Positions 24,052-32,112 are shown, counted from the first letter of the stretch. The stretch is DNA of 36,956 bases from Oscillospiraceae bacterium (GCA_017470325.1 JAFUES010000001.1:1-36956); one strand, 5' to 3'. Notes: generated by a model from the letters alone, not told the origin. Made by a program: numbers and translations.

Positions 24052-25608
24052 ATGGATGCATCGGCCAGAGACCTGCGACCGGGGGCGGAGCGGTTCAGCC
24101 GTTTCTGCGCGGCAGTGGTATTGGCTTTGATGACCCTGGTCATGGGTTATCTGTTCATCATGTCCATGCTGGCCACCTCCGATATCAGCACGGGGGAGGG
24201 CTTTGGTGAGCTTCTGGTGTTCCGGCAGGACAACGTGCTCGTGAATCTTGGCCTCCTGATCCTCTGTGTGGGCCTTCTGTACCTGTTCTGGCGGTTCAGT
24301 GATAAGATCCGCCTGTCCACGCTTACCGTGATCCTGCTGGCCTGGACTGTTGTGGCCGGGGCGCTCTTTGTGATGTCCTCCAAACTCCAGCCATCCCAGG
24401 ACTCCTATGTAGTCAGCTTCTGGGCCATGCAGTCGGCAAAAGGGGATACCTCCTATTATCATTTTTATTTCAAGCGCTTTCCCTATCAGTTCGGCTATGC
24501 CCTGTATGAGGAACTGATTTTCCGTTTGGTTTTTCTGGTGTTGCCCAATATCCCGGAGGGCTTTGCCAGCATGCTGGTGCAGGCAGGCAACGTGTTCTTC
24601 CTGGCGGTGACGGAATTTGCGCTGATCCGCATCGTAGGTCTGACCTTCCGTTCTGAAAGGGCGCAGAAGCTGACGGCTCTGCTCCTGCTGCTGAGCCTGC
24701 ACGGCATCCTGTTCAGCACCTATATGTACGGCAACATGCCGGGGCTTGCGTTCTCCGCGCTGGCGGTATGGGCCTTTCTGACGTTCCAGGAGAGGCCGAA
24801 CTGGCCGTCAGGGATTTTGTGTGCGCTGTGCCTGGCACTGGCAGTAATTCTGAAATACAATTATATGATCGTGTTTATCGCCATCGCCATCATTTGGTTT
24901 ATCTGTTTGCTGCGCAGGCGGCAGCTGAAATCTTTGCTGTGCCTGCTGCTGTGCGTTGTGGCGGTATTGGGGCTGAAGGACATGCCCCAGCGCTATTATG
25001 AACGGCGCATGGGCGAGGATTTTGGTCGCGGTATCTCCCTCTGGGGCTGGATGGCCCTGGGCTTCAACGAAGGGCAGACCGCTTCAGGCTGGTATGATCC
25101 CGCCTATACAGTGGATCTGTTCGAGAAAAACGACGGCAACAGCGCCGAAGCGGCGCGTCAGGCCAGAGAAGTGATCAAGGAACGGATCGCGTTCTTTACC
25201 CAGGAACCGAAAGAAGGCGCGGCCTTTTTCAATCGGAAATTCCTCAGCCAGTGGAATGAGCCCAGCTATGAGGTGATCTGGAACAACAATGTGCGGGAAC
25301 ACTACTCCCAGCCCGGCAGGCTCTATGAGCTGCTGTGCCGCAGTGGCGAAAACACGCTCAAGCTGCTGATGAATTTCTACCAGCAGTGTATCCTTTTCGG
25401 CTTCGTGCTGGCGTTGGCGAGCCTGTGGCGCAGGCGGGAGATTTGCCAAACCCTGCTGCCGCTGATCATCTTGGGCGGCGTGCTGTACCACCTGCTGTGT
25501 GAGGCTAAGTCCCAGTACTCCTTCGCGTTCTTCCTGCTGATGATCCCCATCGGGGCCTATGGTCTGCACTTTCTGTTTGAGGGCCTGTCCGGACATAAAA
25601 ACGCATAA
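24052..25608 (+). CDS. Polytopic membrane protein, GT39/GT-C-like
   Basis: A 518-aa integral membrane protein with about eleven hydrophobic segments. Between the first helices a loop carries SSKLQPSQDSYVVSF, and later YFKRFPYQFGYALYEE, which is typical of GT-C-type transferases of the GT39/PMT-like group in Firmicutes. A large outside loop (~320-430, GWYDPAYTVDLFEKN...) precedes the last helices. Such proteins use polyprenyl-phosphate sugars to decorate surface polymers or proteins. The ATG at 24052 has AGGAGG 8 nt upstream; an upstream in-frame ATG (24031) would place this site inside the gene. The donor and acceptor are unknown. Confidence 0.7.
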   Translation: MDASARDLRPGAERFSRFCAAVVLALMTLVMGYLFIMSMLATSDISTGEGFGELLVFRQDNVLVNLGLLILCVGLLYLFWRFSDKIRLSTLTVILLAWTVVAGALFVMSSKLQPSQDSYVVSFWAMQSAKGDTSYYHFYFKRFPYQFGYALYEELIFRLVFLVLPNIPEGFASMLVQAGNVFFLAVTEFALIRIVGLTFRSERAQKLTALLLLLSLHGILFSTYMYGNMPGLAFSALAVWAFLTFQERPNWPSGILCALCLALAVILKYNYMIVFIAIAIIWFICLLRRRQLKSLLCLLLCVVAVLGLKDMPQRYYERRMGEDFGRGISLWGWMALGFNEGQTASGWYDPAYTVDLFEKNDGNSAEAARQAREVIKERIAFFTQEPKEGAAFFNRKFLSQWNEPSYEVIWNNNVREHYSQPGRLYELLCRSGENTLKLLMNFYQQCILFGFVLALASLWRRREICQTLLPLIILGGVLYHLLCEAKSQYSFAFFLLMIPIGAYGLHFLFEGLSGHKNA

Positions 25609-25610
25609 TC

Positions 25611-25647
25611 AAAAAAGGCTGTCAGCTCCGGGCTGACAGCCTTTTTT
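25611..25647. terminator. Bidirectional terminator
   Basis: AAAAAAGGCTGTCAGC (25611-25626), loop TCCGG, then GCTGACAGCC and TTTTTT (25632-25647). It sits between convergent genes. Confidence 0.9.
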
Positions 25648-25648
25648 A

Positions 25649-26947
25649 TCACCAGTCATATCCTATTTGATCGTGCAACAGCTGATAGCGGGGGACCAGA
25701 CCGCCGCCTTCGGCATAACGCCAGTGATAACCGTTGACGGCTCCCTTGGGATCGTAATGGAAAGCCACTTCGGTGTTGGGCATCAGAGCCGTGATATACT
25801 CCACCTGCTCTGCCGGCACGTTCACGTCGCACAAGCCGTAAAGCCGTTCCAGGTTGGGCAGCTCATACAGCGGCGAGATATCTGTCAGACCCAGCAGACC
25901 GCCGATGTTCAGATGCTTCAGTGATGTGCAGGCAGCCAGAGGGCTGACGTCGGTCACCTGAGTCTCACCGACTTCCAGGAACTCCAGGTTTTTGCAGCTG
26001 GCCAGGGGCGTAAGATCGGATACGAAGTCGTTTTCCACGATGAAGACTTCCAGGTTGGGCATGTAGCGTACAAAGTCCAGACTGTAGATCCCGTTATGTC
26101 CCAGATCCAAATACTTGACCTCCGTGCAGTAACGTAGAGGGAAGAGATTGGCGTCGCCAAAGCCGCCGATGGCCCAGATCCGTTCCGTGTCTGACCAGGA
26201 GTTGCCCCAACCGTAAACTACGCGCCAGGCGATCTTTTTGTCCGGGAAAGAATCCCGCAGATCCGCCATGGCCCAGTCGGCAATGTCACAGTACTCGATG
26301 CGAAGCTCCTGCAGTTTGTCCAGATAGGGGAGCACCTTGGAGAATACCAGCACGCCGTCATTACCGATGGGGACCCGGGAGTAAGTCAGAGATTCGGTCT
26401 CCGTGGTTACGGTCTGTCCAAACAGATCAAAGGAATAGGCAAACTGCGCCTGAGGGGCAGCCTTTTTCAGCTGAATATAGTCGTCCACAGTCAGAGCGTC
26501 GGACAGCTCGACCTGCGCAAGCTGCGGCAGAAGGGAAAGGGACTGGGCCGCATCGGCCACCTGTCCGCTGCTTAGACCCGTCAGGTCCAGACTTGTGGTG
26601 TCCACAGGGAGCGTTTTGCCCAGCAGGGAGACGCTGTACCGCAGCTGCACGTTGGGCAGTGCCCCGCGGAGCACATCCAACTGCTGCGCAGTGACGGCAC
26701 CGTCGATGTTCAGCGTCCGCAGCTCCGGGAAGGCAGCGGCATTTTCGACAAGCTCCAGGATCTGGGTCTCGCCGCTGATGGTGAGCTCCTGGGTGTCCAC
26801 CGGAAATTCGATGCCGTCCAGAGTGACCGTAAGCGGCGCCGTCTCCACGGGATTTGCCGGAGCAGCCGGGGCGTCAGATCCGCAGCCGGCCAGACAAAAC
26901 GCCAGGACAAGCAATATCGGAAGAATGAGCTTTCTCCAATAGCACAT
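25649..26947 (-). CDS. Leucine-rich-repeat lipoprotein
   Basis: A 432-aa secreted lipoprotein with lipobox LAGC (Cys22) and a short Pro/Ala linker. Two to three ~70-residue units of related sequence follow (PVDTQELTISG, PVDTTSLDLTG, VTTETESLTYS), each ending with a helix. A bacterial-type leucine-rich-repeat block (~290-390) has LEVFIVENDFVSDLTPLASCKNLEFLEVGE spacing of ~21-22 residues. LRR lipoproteins usually bind proteins or polymers at the cell surface; the partner is unknown. The ATG at 26947 has AAAGGAAA upstream and a promoter lies at 26987-27015. Confidence 0.88.
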   Translation of the reverse strand: MCYWRKLILPILLVLAFCLAGCGSDAPAAPANPVETAPLTVTLDGIEFPVDTQELTISGETQILELVENAAAFPELRTLNIDGAVTAQQLDVLRGALPNVQLRYSVSLLGKTLPVDTTSLDLTGLSSGQVADAAQSLSLLPQLAQVELSDALTVDDYIQLKKAAPQAQFAYSFDLFGQTVTTETESLTYSRVPIGNDGVLVFSKVLPYLDKLQELRIEYCDIADWAMADLRDSFPDKKIAWRVVYGWGNSWSDTERIWAIGGFGDANLFPLRYCTEVKYLDLGHNGIYSLDFVRYMPNLEVFIVENDFVSDLTPLASCKNLEFLEVGETQVTDVSPLAACTSLKHLNIGGLLGLTDISPLYELPNLERLYGLCDVNVPAEQVEYITALMPNTEVAFHYDPKGAVNGYHWRYAEGGGLVPRYQLLHDQIGYDW

Positions 26948-26986
26948 ATCGGTGATTTCCTTTAAGCAGTAATGTTTGATACGCCT

Positions 26987-27015
26987 ATACTAACGCAACT
27001 TGAAGCAAAAAGCAA
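26987..27015 (-). promoter_or_regulatory. Promoter of the LRR lipoprotein gene
   Basis: On the minus strand TTGCTT (27015-27010), a 17-nt spacer and TAGTAT (26992-26987). It directly follows the terminator of trpB2. Confidence 0.6.
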
Positions 27016-27023
27016 CAACAAAG

Positions 27024-27053
27024 CACGAGGACTGCCATGCGGCAGCCCTCGTG
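27024..27053 (-). terminator. Terminator of trpB2
   Basis: A 13-nt stem with one mismatch (27024-27036 with 27041-27053, loop ATGC on the plus strand). On the minus strand it is followed by CTTTGTTGTTGCTTTTT. Confidence 0.75.
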
Positions 27054-27078
27054 TTGTGCTATATATGCGGGACTTGTT

Positions 27079-28461
27079 TTAGTCCAGCCCGGGGACCTGA
27101 GGCAGTCCGGCAAAGCCCTTGGCCAGATCCTCATCGGTGGGGATGTAGTCGCTCATGGTGCCGTCATTGAACTGCTGATAGGCCATCAGATCGAAGTAGC
27201 CGGTGCCGGTCAGACCGAAGAGGATGGTCTTCTCTTCGCCGGTCTCCTTGCACTTAAGCGCCTCGTCGATGGCGGCCTTGATGGCGTGGCTGCTCTCGGG
27301 AGCGGGCAGGATGCCCTCCACCCGGGCGAAGGTCTCCGCCGCTTCAAAGACCGCGGTCTGCTCTTCTGCGCGGGCCTCCATATAGCCATCGTGGTACAGC
27401 TGGCTGAGGATCGTGGACATGCCGTGGAAGCGCAGGCCGCCGGCATGGTTGGGAGAGGGGATAAAGCTGCTGCCCAGGGTGTACATCTTGGCCAGAGGGC
27501 AGATCATACCGGTGTCGCAGAAATCATAGGCAAACTTGCCGCGGGTGAAGCTGGGGCAGGAGGCTGGCTCTACGGCGATGATGCGGTAATCCGCCTCACC
27601 CCGCAGCTTCTCGCCCATGAAGGGGGCGATCAGACCGCCCAGGTTGCTGCCGCCGCCGGCGCAGCCAATGATGATATCGGGCTTGATGCCATACTTGTCA
27701 AGAGCAGCTTTGGCCTCCAGGCCGATCACGGACTGGTGCAGCAGTACCTGGTTGAGCACGCTGCCCAACACATAGCGATAACCGGGATTGCTGACGGCTA
27801 CTTCCACCGCCTCGGAGATGGCGCAGCCCAGACTGCCGGTGGTGCCGGGGTGCTCGGCGAGGATCTTTTTGCCTATCTCGGTTTCTATAGAAGGGGAGGG
27901 CGTTACGTTGGCACCGTAGGTACGCATGACCTCACGGCGGAAGGGCTTCTGCTCATAGCTGACCTTGACCATGAAGACCTTGCAGTCCAGGTTGTAATAG
28001 GAGCAGGCCATGGACAGGGCAGTGCCCCACTGGCCGGCGCCGGTCTCGGTGGTGACGCCTTTGAGACCCTGCTGCTTGGCATAATAGGCCTGAGCGGCGG
28101 CGGAATTCAGCTTGTGGCTGCCGCTGGTGTTGTTGCCCTCAAATTTGTAATAGATCTTGGCTGGCGTGCCCAGCTTCTCCTCCAGGCAATAGGCCCGGAC
28201 CATGGGGGAGGGCCGGTACATCTTGTAGAAATCCTGGATCTCCTGGGGGATGGGATAATAGGCGGTGTCGTTGTCCAGCTCCTGCTTGACCAGTTCTTCG
28301 CAGAAGATGCCGCTCATCTCCTCAGCGGTCAGGGGCTGGCCGGTACCGGGATTGAGCAGGGGAGCGGGCTTGTTTTTCATATCGGCCCGCAGGTTGTACC
28401 ATGCGGTGGGGATCTCATTTTCACTCAGATAGATCTTGTAGGGGATTTTGACTTCGCTCAT
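27079..28461 (-). CDS. trpB2: TrpB2-type tryptophan synthase beta chain
   Basis: A 460-aa PLP enzyme, longer than TrpB1 (~400 aa), with the TrpB2-type N-terminal extension. The PLP lysine is K117 in TSGSHKLNS. The glycine-rich phosphate loop is GCAGGGSNLGG, and the C-terminal part has FGLTGTGYFDL. TrpB2 joins indole and serine (or a phosphorylated serine) to make tryptophan. No trpA or other trp genes are nearby, so it may salvage indole, a common metabolite in the gut. The ATG at 28461 has AAAAGGAG upstream; the frame extends to 28590 only because the T-box leader is open. It is controlled by a tryptophan T-box. Confidence 0.93.
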   Translation of the reverse strand: MSEVKIPYKIYLSENEIPTAWYNLRADMKNKPAPLLNPGTGQPLTAEEMSGIFCEELVKQELDNDTAYYPIPQEIQDFYKMYRPSPMVRAYCLEEKLGTPAKIYYKFEGNNTSGSHKLNSAAAQAYYAKQQGLKGVTTETGAGQWGTALSMACSYYNLDCKVFMVKVSYEQKPFRREVMRTYGANVTPSPSIETEIGKKILAEHPGTTGSLGCAISEAVEVAVSNPGYRYVLGSVLNQVLLHQSVIGLEAKAALDKYGIKPDIIIGCAGGGSNLGGLIAPFMGEKLRGEADYRIIAVEPASCPSFTRGKFAYDFCDTGMICPLAKMYTLGSSFIPSPNHAGGLRFHGMSTILSQLYHDGYMEARAEEQTAVFEAAETFARVEGILPAPESSHAIKAAIDEALKCKETGEEKTILFGLTGTGYFDLMAYQQFNDGTMSDYIPTDEDLAKGFAGLPQVPGLD

Positions 28462-28504
28462 GGTTACAGGCTCCTTTTCAAAAAAGATTTTTGGATTCAG
28501 AGAC

Positions 28505-28776
28505 AAAAGAAAAAACCCCTGTCTCTGCAAATGCAGGGACAAGAGCTCACACTCCTGCGGTACCACCCGGCTTGGCATTTTCATGCCCACTTCAACGCGC
28601 CATCACGCGTCGGCCTTATGCTAACGGATGGCCAACTCCGTCTCCCATACTGCGGCTCACGCCGGTTCTGTTCGCCCTCGCAAGTCCATTCCCCCGGAAA
28701 TACAAGACCGCGATCACACCCTCCGCGGCTCTCTGGACCCGTATCGGTCCGGGATACTCCTCTTGCTCACTGGTTT
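28505..28776 (-). promoter_or_regulatory. Tryptophan T-box leader of trpB2
   Basis: A T-box RNA that senses uncharged tRNA-Trp. Read on the minus strand, Stem I begins with GAGGAGTATCCCGG. The specifier region reads GAATGGACTTG, with TGG (Trp) at 28688-28686. The conserved antiterminator motif GGGTGGTACCGC occupies 28568-28557. It is followed by a terminator hairpin (TGTCCCTGC / GCAGAGACA, about 28540-28520) and a T-run (28516-28505). When tRNA-Trp is uncharged its CCA end should pair with the T-box bulge and allow read-through into trpB2. Confidence 0.93.
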
Positions 28777-28782
28777 GACGCT

Positions 28783-28811
28783 ACTATAGCACCGCTTTCT
28801 AACCTTGTCAA
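28783..28811 (-). promoter_or_regulatory. Promoter of the T-box-trpB2 transcript
   Basis: On the minus strand a perfect TTGACA (28811-28806), a 17-nt spacer and TATAGT (28788-28783). Transcription would start near 28776. Confidence 0.85.
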
Positions 28812-28846
28812 GAAAAATATTTTAGTACATAAAATCGCTAAACATA

Positions 28847-28875
28847 TTTACTTGATAGGTAAAAAGTGCTACACT
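28847..28875 (+). promoter_or_regulatory. Promoter of the nitrilase-mnmA unit
   Basis: TTTACT (28847-28852), a 17-nt spacer and TACACT (28870-28875), ~22 nt before the start codon. It is divergent from the T-box promoter. Confidence 0.55.
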
Positions 28876-28897
28876 GCACGGGAAAGGAGCGATGCAT

Positions 28898-29674
28898 ATG
28901 AAACTGGCTATGGCGCAGATGCGCATGTCCGCTTCGCTGCAGGAAAACCTGAACGAGGCGCTTCGATATATGGAACAGGCGGCGGCTGCCGGGACGGAGC
29001 TAATCTTCTTCCCGGAGGTGCAGCTTTCCCCCTTTTTCCCGGCGGAGGAGAAACAGGAAGTGTCACAATGGCTCGTGCGGCTGGACGGACCGGAAGTGCG
29101 GGCCTTCTGCGATAAATGCCGGGAGCTTGGCCTTTGGGCATCGCCCAATGTGTACCTGGAGGAAAAGGGGGAGCGCTATGATGCGTCCCTGCTGATCGAC
29201 GATCAGGGGCAGATCCGGGGCGTGAGCAAGATGGTGAACATCTTCCAGGCAAAATGCTTTTACGAGCGGGATTACTATACGCCGTCGGATACCGGCTTCC
29301 GGGTCTACGACACACCCTTTGGCAAGCTGGGCATCGTCATCTGCTTTGACCGGCATATTCCCGACAGCATCCGCAGCTGTGCCAAGCAGGGGGCGGAGCT
29401 GGTGATCATCCCCACGGCAAATCTGACAGACGAGCCTATGGAACTCTTTGAATGGGAGATCCGTGTCCAGGCCTTCCAGAATCTGAGCTATGTGGCCATG
29501 TGTAACCGGGTGGGCCCGGAAGGGGAGCTGTGCTTTGCCGGAGAGTCTCTTGTGGCCGGGCCGGACGGCAGTCTGCTGTTTAAAGCCGGCGGCGAAGCCG
29601 GGCTGTACCTGGCGGAGATCCCATTGGAGACTGTGGCGGAGACCCGCCGGGGAAGGGACTGGCTGCAGTTTTAA
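28898..29674 (+). CDS. Carbon-nitrogen hydrolase (nitrilase superfamily)
   Basis: A 258-aa cytoplasmic amidase/nitrilase-type enzyme. The Glu-Lys-Cys triad is complete: E40 in FFPEVQLS, K111 in VSKMVNIF and C149 in VICFDRHIP. The group includes N-carbamoylputrescine amidase, beta-ureidopropionase and omega-amidase; the substrate cannot be fixed here, although the FYERDYYTPSD stretch is like the carbamoylputrescine/ureidopropionase branches. Start 28898 is preferred because AGGAG lies 8 nt upstream; ATG 28892 would be only 2 nt from it. The stop overlaps the mnmA start (TAATG). Confidence 0.88.
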   Translation: MKLAMAQMRMSASLQENLNEALRYMEQAAAAGTELIFFPEVQLSPFFPAEEKQEVSQWLVRLDGPEVRAFCDKCRELGLWASPNVYLEEKGERYDASLLIDDQGQIRGVSKMVNIFQAKCFYERDYYTPSDTGFRVYDTPFGKLGIVICFDRHIPDSIRSCAKQGAELVIIPTANLTDEPMELFEWEIRVQAFQNLSYVAMCNRVGPEGELCFAGESLVAGPDGSLLFKAGGEAGLYLAEIPLETVAETRRGRDWLQF

Positions 29675-30810
29675 TGATGGCGGAGACAATGGAAAAGCGG
29701 GCGCTGATCGCTATGAGCGGCGGGGTGGATAGCTCTGTGGCGGCATGGCTGATGCAGCAGCAGGGCTATGCCTGTGAGGGCGTGAACCTGCAGCTGTACC
29801 GGAATACGGATATTGGCCTTGCCTGTCACAAGAGCTGCTGTACCGCCGAGGATCAGGCGGACGCCGCGGACGCCGCCTTCCGACTGGGGATGCCTTTTGA
29901 GGTGCTGGATTACCAGGGGCTGTTTCGCGAACTGGTGATGGAGGACTTCGTACGCAGCTATGAGGCGGGCCGCACGCCCAACCCCTGCATCCAGTGCAAT
30001 CGCTATATGAAATTCGATTATCTTCTGGACTACGCGCTGGACCAGGGCTTTGACTGCCTGGTGTCCGGCCACTACGCGCGAAACGAATGGAATGAAGATA
30101 CCGGCCGCTGGGAACTGAAGAAGGCCTTGGACGAGAGCAAGGACCAGACTTATGTGCTGTACATGCTGACACAGCGGCAGCTATCCCATTTGTGCTTTCC
30201 GCTGGGGCACTACCGCAAGACGGAAATTCGCCGGATCGCCGCGGAGCTGGGGCTGGTGACCGCTGCCAAGCCCGACAGCCAGGATATCTGCTTTGTGCCG
30301 GATGGGGACTATACGGCCTTTCTGGAGCGCTATACGGGAAAGCGTTATCCAGCCGGAGATTTTCTGGATCTGACGGGAAAGAAACTTGGGCAGCATCGGG
30401 GCGCGGTGCGCTACACGGTGGGCCAGCGCCGGGGGCTGGAACTGCCCATGGGCAGCCGGGTCTATGTGGCCTCCAAGGATATGGAGAGCAACACCGTCAC
30501 CGTGGGACCGGAGAGCGCTCTCTACAGCGACAGTCTGATCGCCGCGGGGATGAACTGGATCTCCATCCCGGAGTTGACAGAGCCTTTACGAGTGACAGCA
30601 AAGACCCGATACCGCCAGGCGGAACAGGCTGCCACCGCCTATCCCGTGAACGGCGGAAGGATGCGTCTGATCTTTGATCAACCCCAGCGGGCGGTCACAC
30701 CCGGCCAGGCGGTGGTCCTGTACGACGGCGAACGGGTCGTGGGCGGCGGCACCATCCAGAGCGCGGAAAAAAAGAAAAAAGCAGTTGACAAGGGCGGGGC
30801 GCAGTGCTAA
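29674..30810 (+). CDS. mnmA: tRNA-specific 2-thiouridylase MnmA
   Basis: MnmA places sulfur on U34 of tRNAs for Lys, Glu and Gln. The PP-loop AMSGGVDSS near the N-terminus binds ATP. The catalytic cysteines are C108 (TPNPCIQCN) and C206 (SQDICF). The ~378-aa length and the C-terminal beta domain (YTVGQRRGL) are normal. Possible starts are ATG 29674 (overlapping the previous stop), 29677 and 29689; none has a strong ribosome binding site, so coupling to the nitrilase gene is likely. The last codons hold the -35 of the promoter for the metNIQ leader. The C-terminal Lys-run tail is unusual but short. Confidence 0.94.
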   Translation: MMAETMEKRALIAMSGGVDSSVAAWLMQQQGYACEGVNLQLYRNTDIGLACHKSCCTAEDQADAADAAFRLGMPFEVLDYQGLFRELVMEDFVRSYEAGRTPNPCIQCNRYMKFDYLLDYALDQGFDCLVSGHYARNEWNEDTGRWELKKALDESKDQTYVLYMLTQRQLSHLCFPLGHYRKTEIRRIAAELGLVTAAKPDSQDICFVPDGDYTAFLERYTGKRYPAGDFLDLTGKKLGQHRGAVRYTVGQRRGLELPMGSRVYVASKDMESNTVTVGPESALYSDSLIAAGMNWISIPELTEPLRVTAKTRYRQAEQAATAYPVNGGRMRLIFDQPQRAVTPGQAVVLYDGERVVGGGTIQSAEKKKKAVDKGGAQC

Positions 30811-30813
30811 GAT
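30785..30813 (+). promoter_or_regulatory. Promoter of the metNIQ leader, inside the end of mnmA
   Basis: A perfect TTGACA (30785-30790), a 17-nt spacer and TAAGAT (30808-30813). The -35 is within the last mnmA codons and the -10 spans its stop codon. Transcription would start near 30820. Confidence 0.75.
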
Positions 30814-30859
30814 AAGCGCCAGAATCCCAGTTGACCTCTGGGAATGAATGGAGAAACAC

Positions 30860-30970
30860 ATGAAGAAGCAGACCAGCATGATGATGAGCATGTGCATGGA
30901 CATGGCTATGATGCCGATGTTCATGATGCGTCGTGCACAAAATTGCTGTGGCTGCCTGACATGCTTGTGA
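30860..30970 (+). CDS. Met/Cys-rich leader peptide ORF (36 aa), unannotated size class
   Basis: A 36-codon ORF, ATG 30860 to TGA 30970, with GGAG 6 nt upstream. It encodes 12 methionines: residues 1, 7-9, 11, 13, 15, 17, 18, 20, 22 and 23, with MMM at 7-9. It also has five cysteines (12, 29, 30, 32, 35; CCGC at 29-32). It lies between a strong promoter and an intrinsic terminator directly before the methionine transporter metNIQ. This is the layout of an amino-acid leader peptide such as trpL or hisL, here for methionine. The alternative is a small metal-binding protein, since Met and Cys runs bind Cu(I). I favour the leader because of the transporter downstream. No homologue is known to me. 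Confidence 0.75.
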   Translation: MKKQTSMMMSMCMDMAMMPMFMMRRAQNCCGCLTCL

Positions 30971-31006
30971 TTTTCTTCATGATCCTTTGATCGTGCATGT
31001 GAAACC

Positions 31007-31043
31007 AAAGGCCGGAAGCCGCAGGCTCCCGGCCTTTTACTTT
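31007..31043 (+). terminator. Attenuator terminator before metN
   Basis: AAAGGCCGG-A-AGCC (31007-31020), loop GCA, GGCT-C-CCGGCCTTT (31024-31037): 13 bp with one A-C mismatch, then TTTACTTTT. It ends only ~23 nt before the metN start codon, so it must be read through for metNIQ expression from the leader promoter. Confidence 0.85.
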
Positions 31044-31065
31044 TGTTAAAACGGGAGGAATCTGC

Positions 31066-32112
31066 GTGATAGAGCTTTGTCACATCAGCAAAGATTTTGG
31101 AGACGGAGAAGCACAGGTCCACGCCGTCAGGGATGTGTCCCTGAATATTGCTGACGGCGATATTTTCGGCGTCATAGGCTTTTCCGGAGCGGGCAAGTCC
31201 ACCCTTGTTCGCTGCATCAATCTCCTGGAGCGGCCCACGGCCGGCAGGGTGGTCGTAGACGGCCAGGAGATGACAGAACTGACACCGGCCCAGCTGCGGC
31301 AGGCCAGAAAGAAGATCGGCATGATCTTCCAGCACTTCAACCTGATGCCTTCCCGCACGGTGGCGGACAATGTGGCTTATCCGCTACGCCGCAGCGGCTT
31401 GAGCAAGCAGGAGAGACTGGCGCGTGTCCGTCAGCTTCTGGAGCTTGTGGGCATCGCCGATAAGGAGAACGCCTATCCCAGTCAGCTTTCCGGCGGCCAG
31501 AAGCAGCGTGTGGCTATTGCTCGAGCTCTGGCAAACGAGCCCAAGGTGCTCCTCTGTGATGAGGCCACCTCGGCCCTGGACCCGCAGACCACCAAGGCCA
31601 TCCTTCATCTGCTCCGTGAGCTGAATGAGAAGCTTGGCATCACCATCGTCCTGATCACCCACGAGATGGCTGTGGTCAAGGAGATCTGCAACCGTGTCGC
31701 CGTTATGGAGCGGGGACAGATCGTGGAGGAAGGGGACGTGTTCAGCATCTTCGCCGATCCCAAGCAGGATGTGACCCGCAACTTCATCAACTCCACCTCC
31801 AATCTGCACAAGATCGACGAACTGATCGATCTGGACGCCCACATTGCCCAGCTGCAGCCCGGGGAGCTGATCGTTCGACTCAACTACGCCACCCGCAACG
31901 TGTCCGAAGCGCTGATCTCCCACGTGTCCAGAGAGTTCAATGTGGATGTGAACATCATCTTTGCCAATATCGAGATCCTGCAGGACTCCACCCTGGGCGG
32001 CACGGTGGCCATCTTCAGCGGCGAGCGGGAGAACATCACCAAGGCCATCGCCTTTATGATCGAGAAAAACGTAGGAGTGGAGGTGCTGAAAGATGCAAGA
32101 GTTTCTGCTTAA
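31066..32112 (+). CDS. metN: Methionine ABC transporter ATP-binding protein MetN
   Basis: A 348-aa ATPase of the methionine importer. Walker A GFSGAGKST, signature LSGGQKQRVAIARAL, Walker B VLLCDEATSALD and switch His in ITHEM are intact. Residues ~265-345 form the C-terminal NIL domain, which in Escherichia coli MetN binds methionine and shuts the transporter down (trans-inhibition). It starts with GTG at 31066 after GGGAGGAA. It overlaps metI by 20 nt. No S-box or other SAM riboswitch is visible upstream; a Met-rich leader and terminator are found instead. Confidence 0.96.
   Translation: MIELCHISKDFGDGEAQVHAVRDVSLNIADGDIFGVIGFSGAGKSTLVRCINLLERPTAGRVVVDGQEMTELTPAQLRQARKKIGMIFQHFNLMPSRTVADNVAYPLRRSGLSKQERLARVRQLLELVGIADKENAYPSQLSGGQKQRVAIARALANEPKVLLCDEATSALDPQTTKAILHLLRELNEKLGITIVLITHEMAVVKEICNRVAVMERGQIVEEGDVFSIFADPKQDVTRNFINSTSNLHKIDELIDLDAHIAQLQPGELIVRLNYATRNVSEALISHVSREFNVDVNIIFANIEILQDSTLGGTVAIFSGERENITKAIAFMIEKNVGVEVLKDARVSA

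Noticed and set aside
27037..29115. A 692-codon open frame on the plus strand
   Set aside because: It is a shadow of trpB2 and its T-box leader and runs on into the nitrilase gene out of frame. It shows no protein family features.
30811..31065. SAM riboswitch (S-box) or Met T-box before metN
   Set aside because: No T-box motif (GGTGGTACCGC-like) and no S-box core could be found in this ~250-nt leader. The Met-codon-rich ORF and terminator explain it better.
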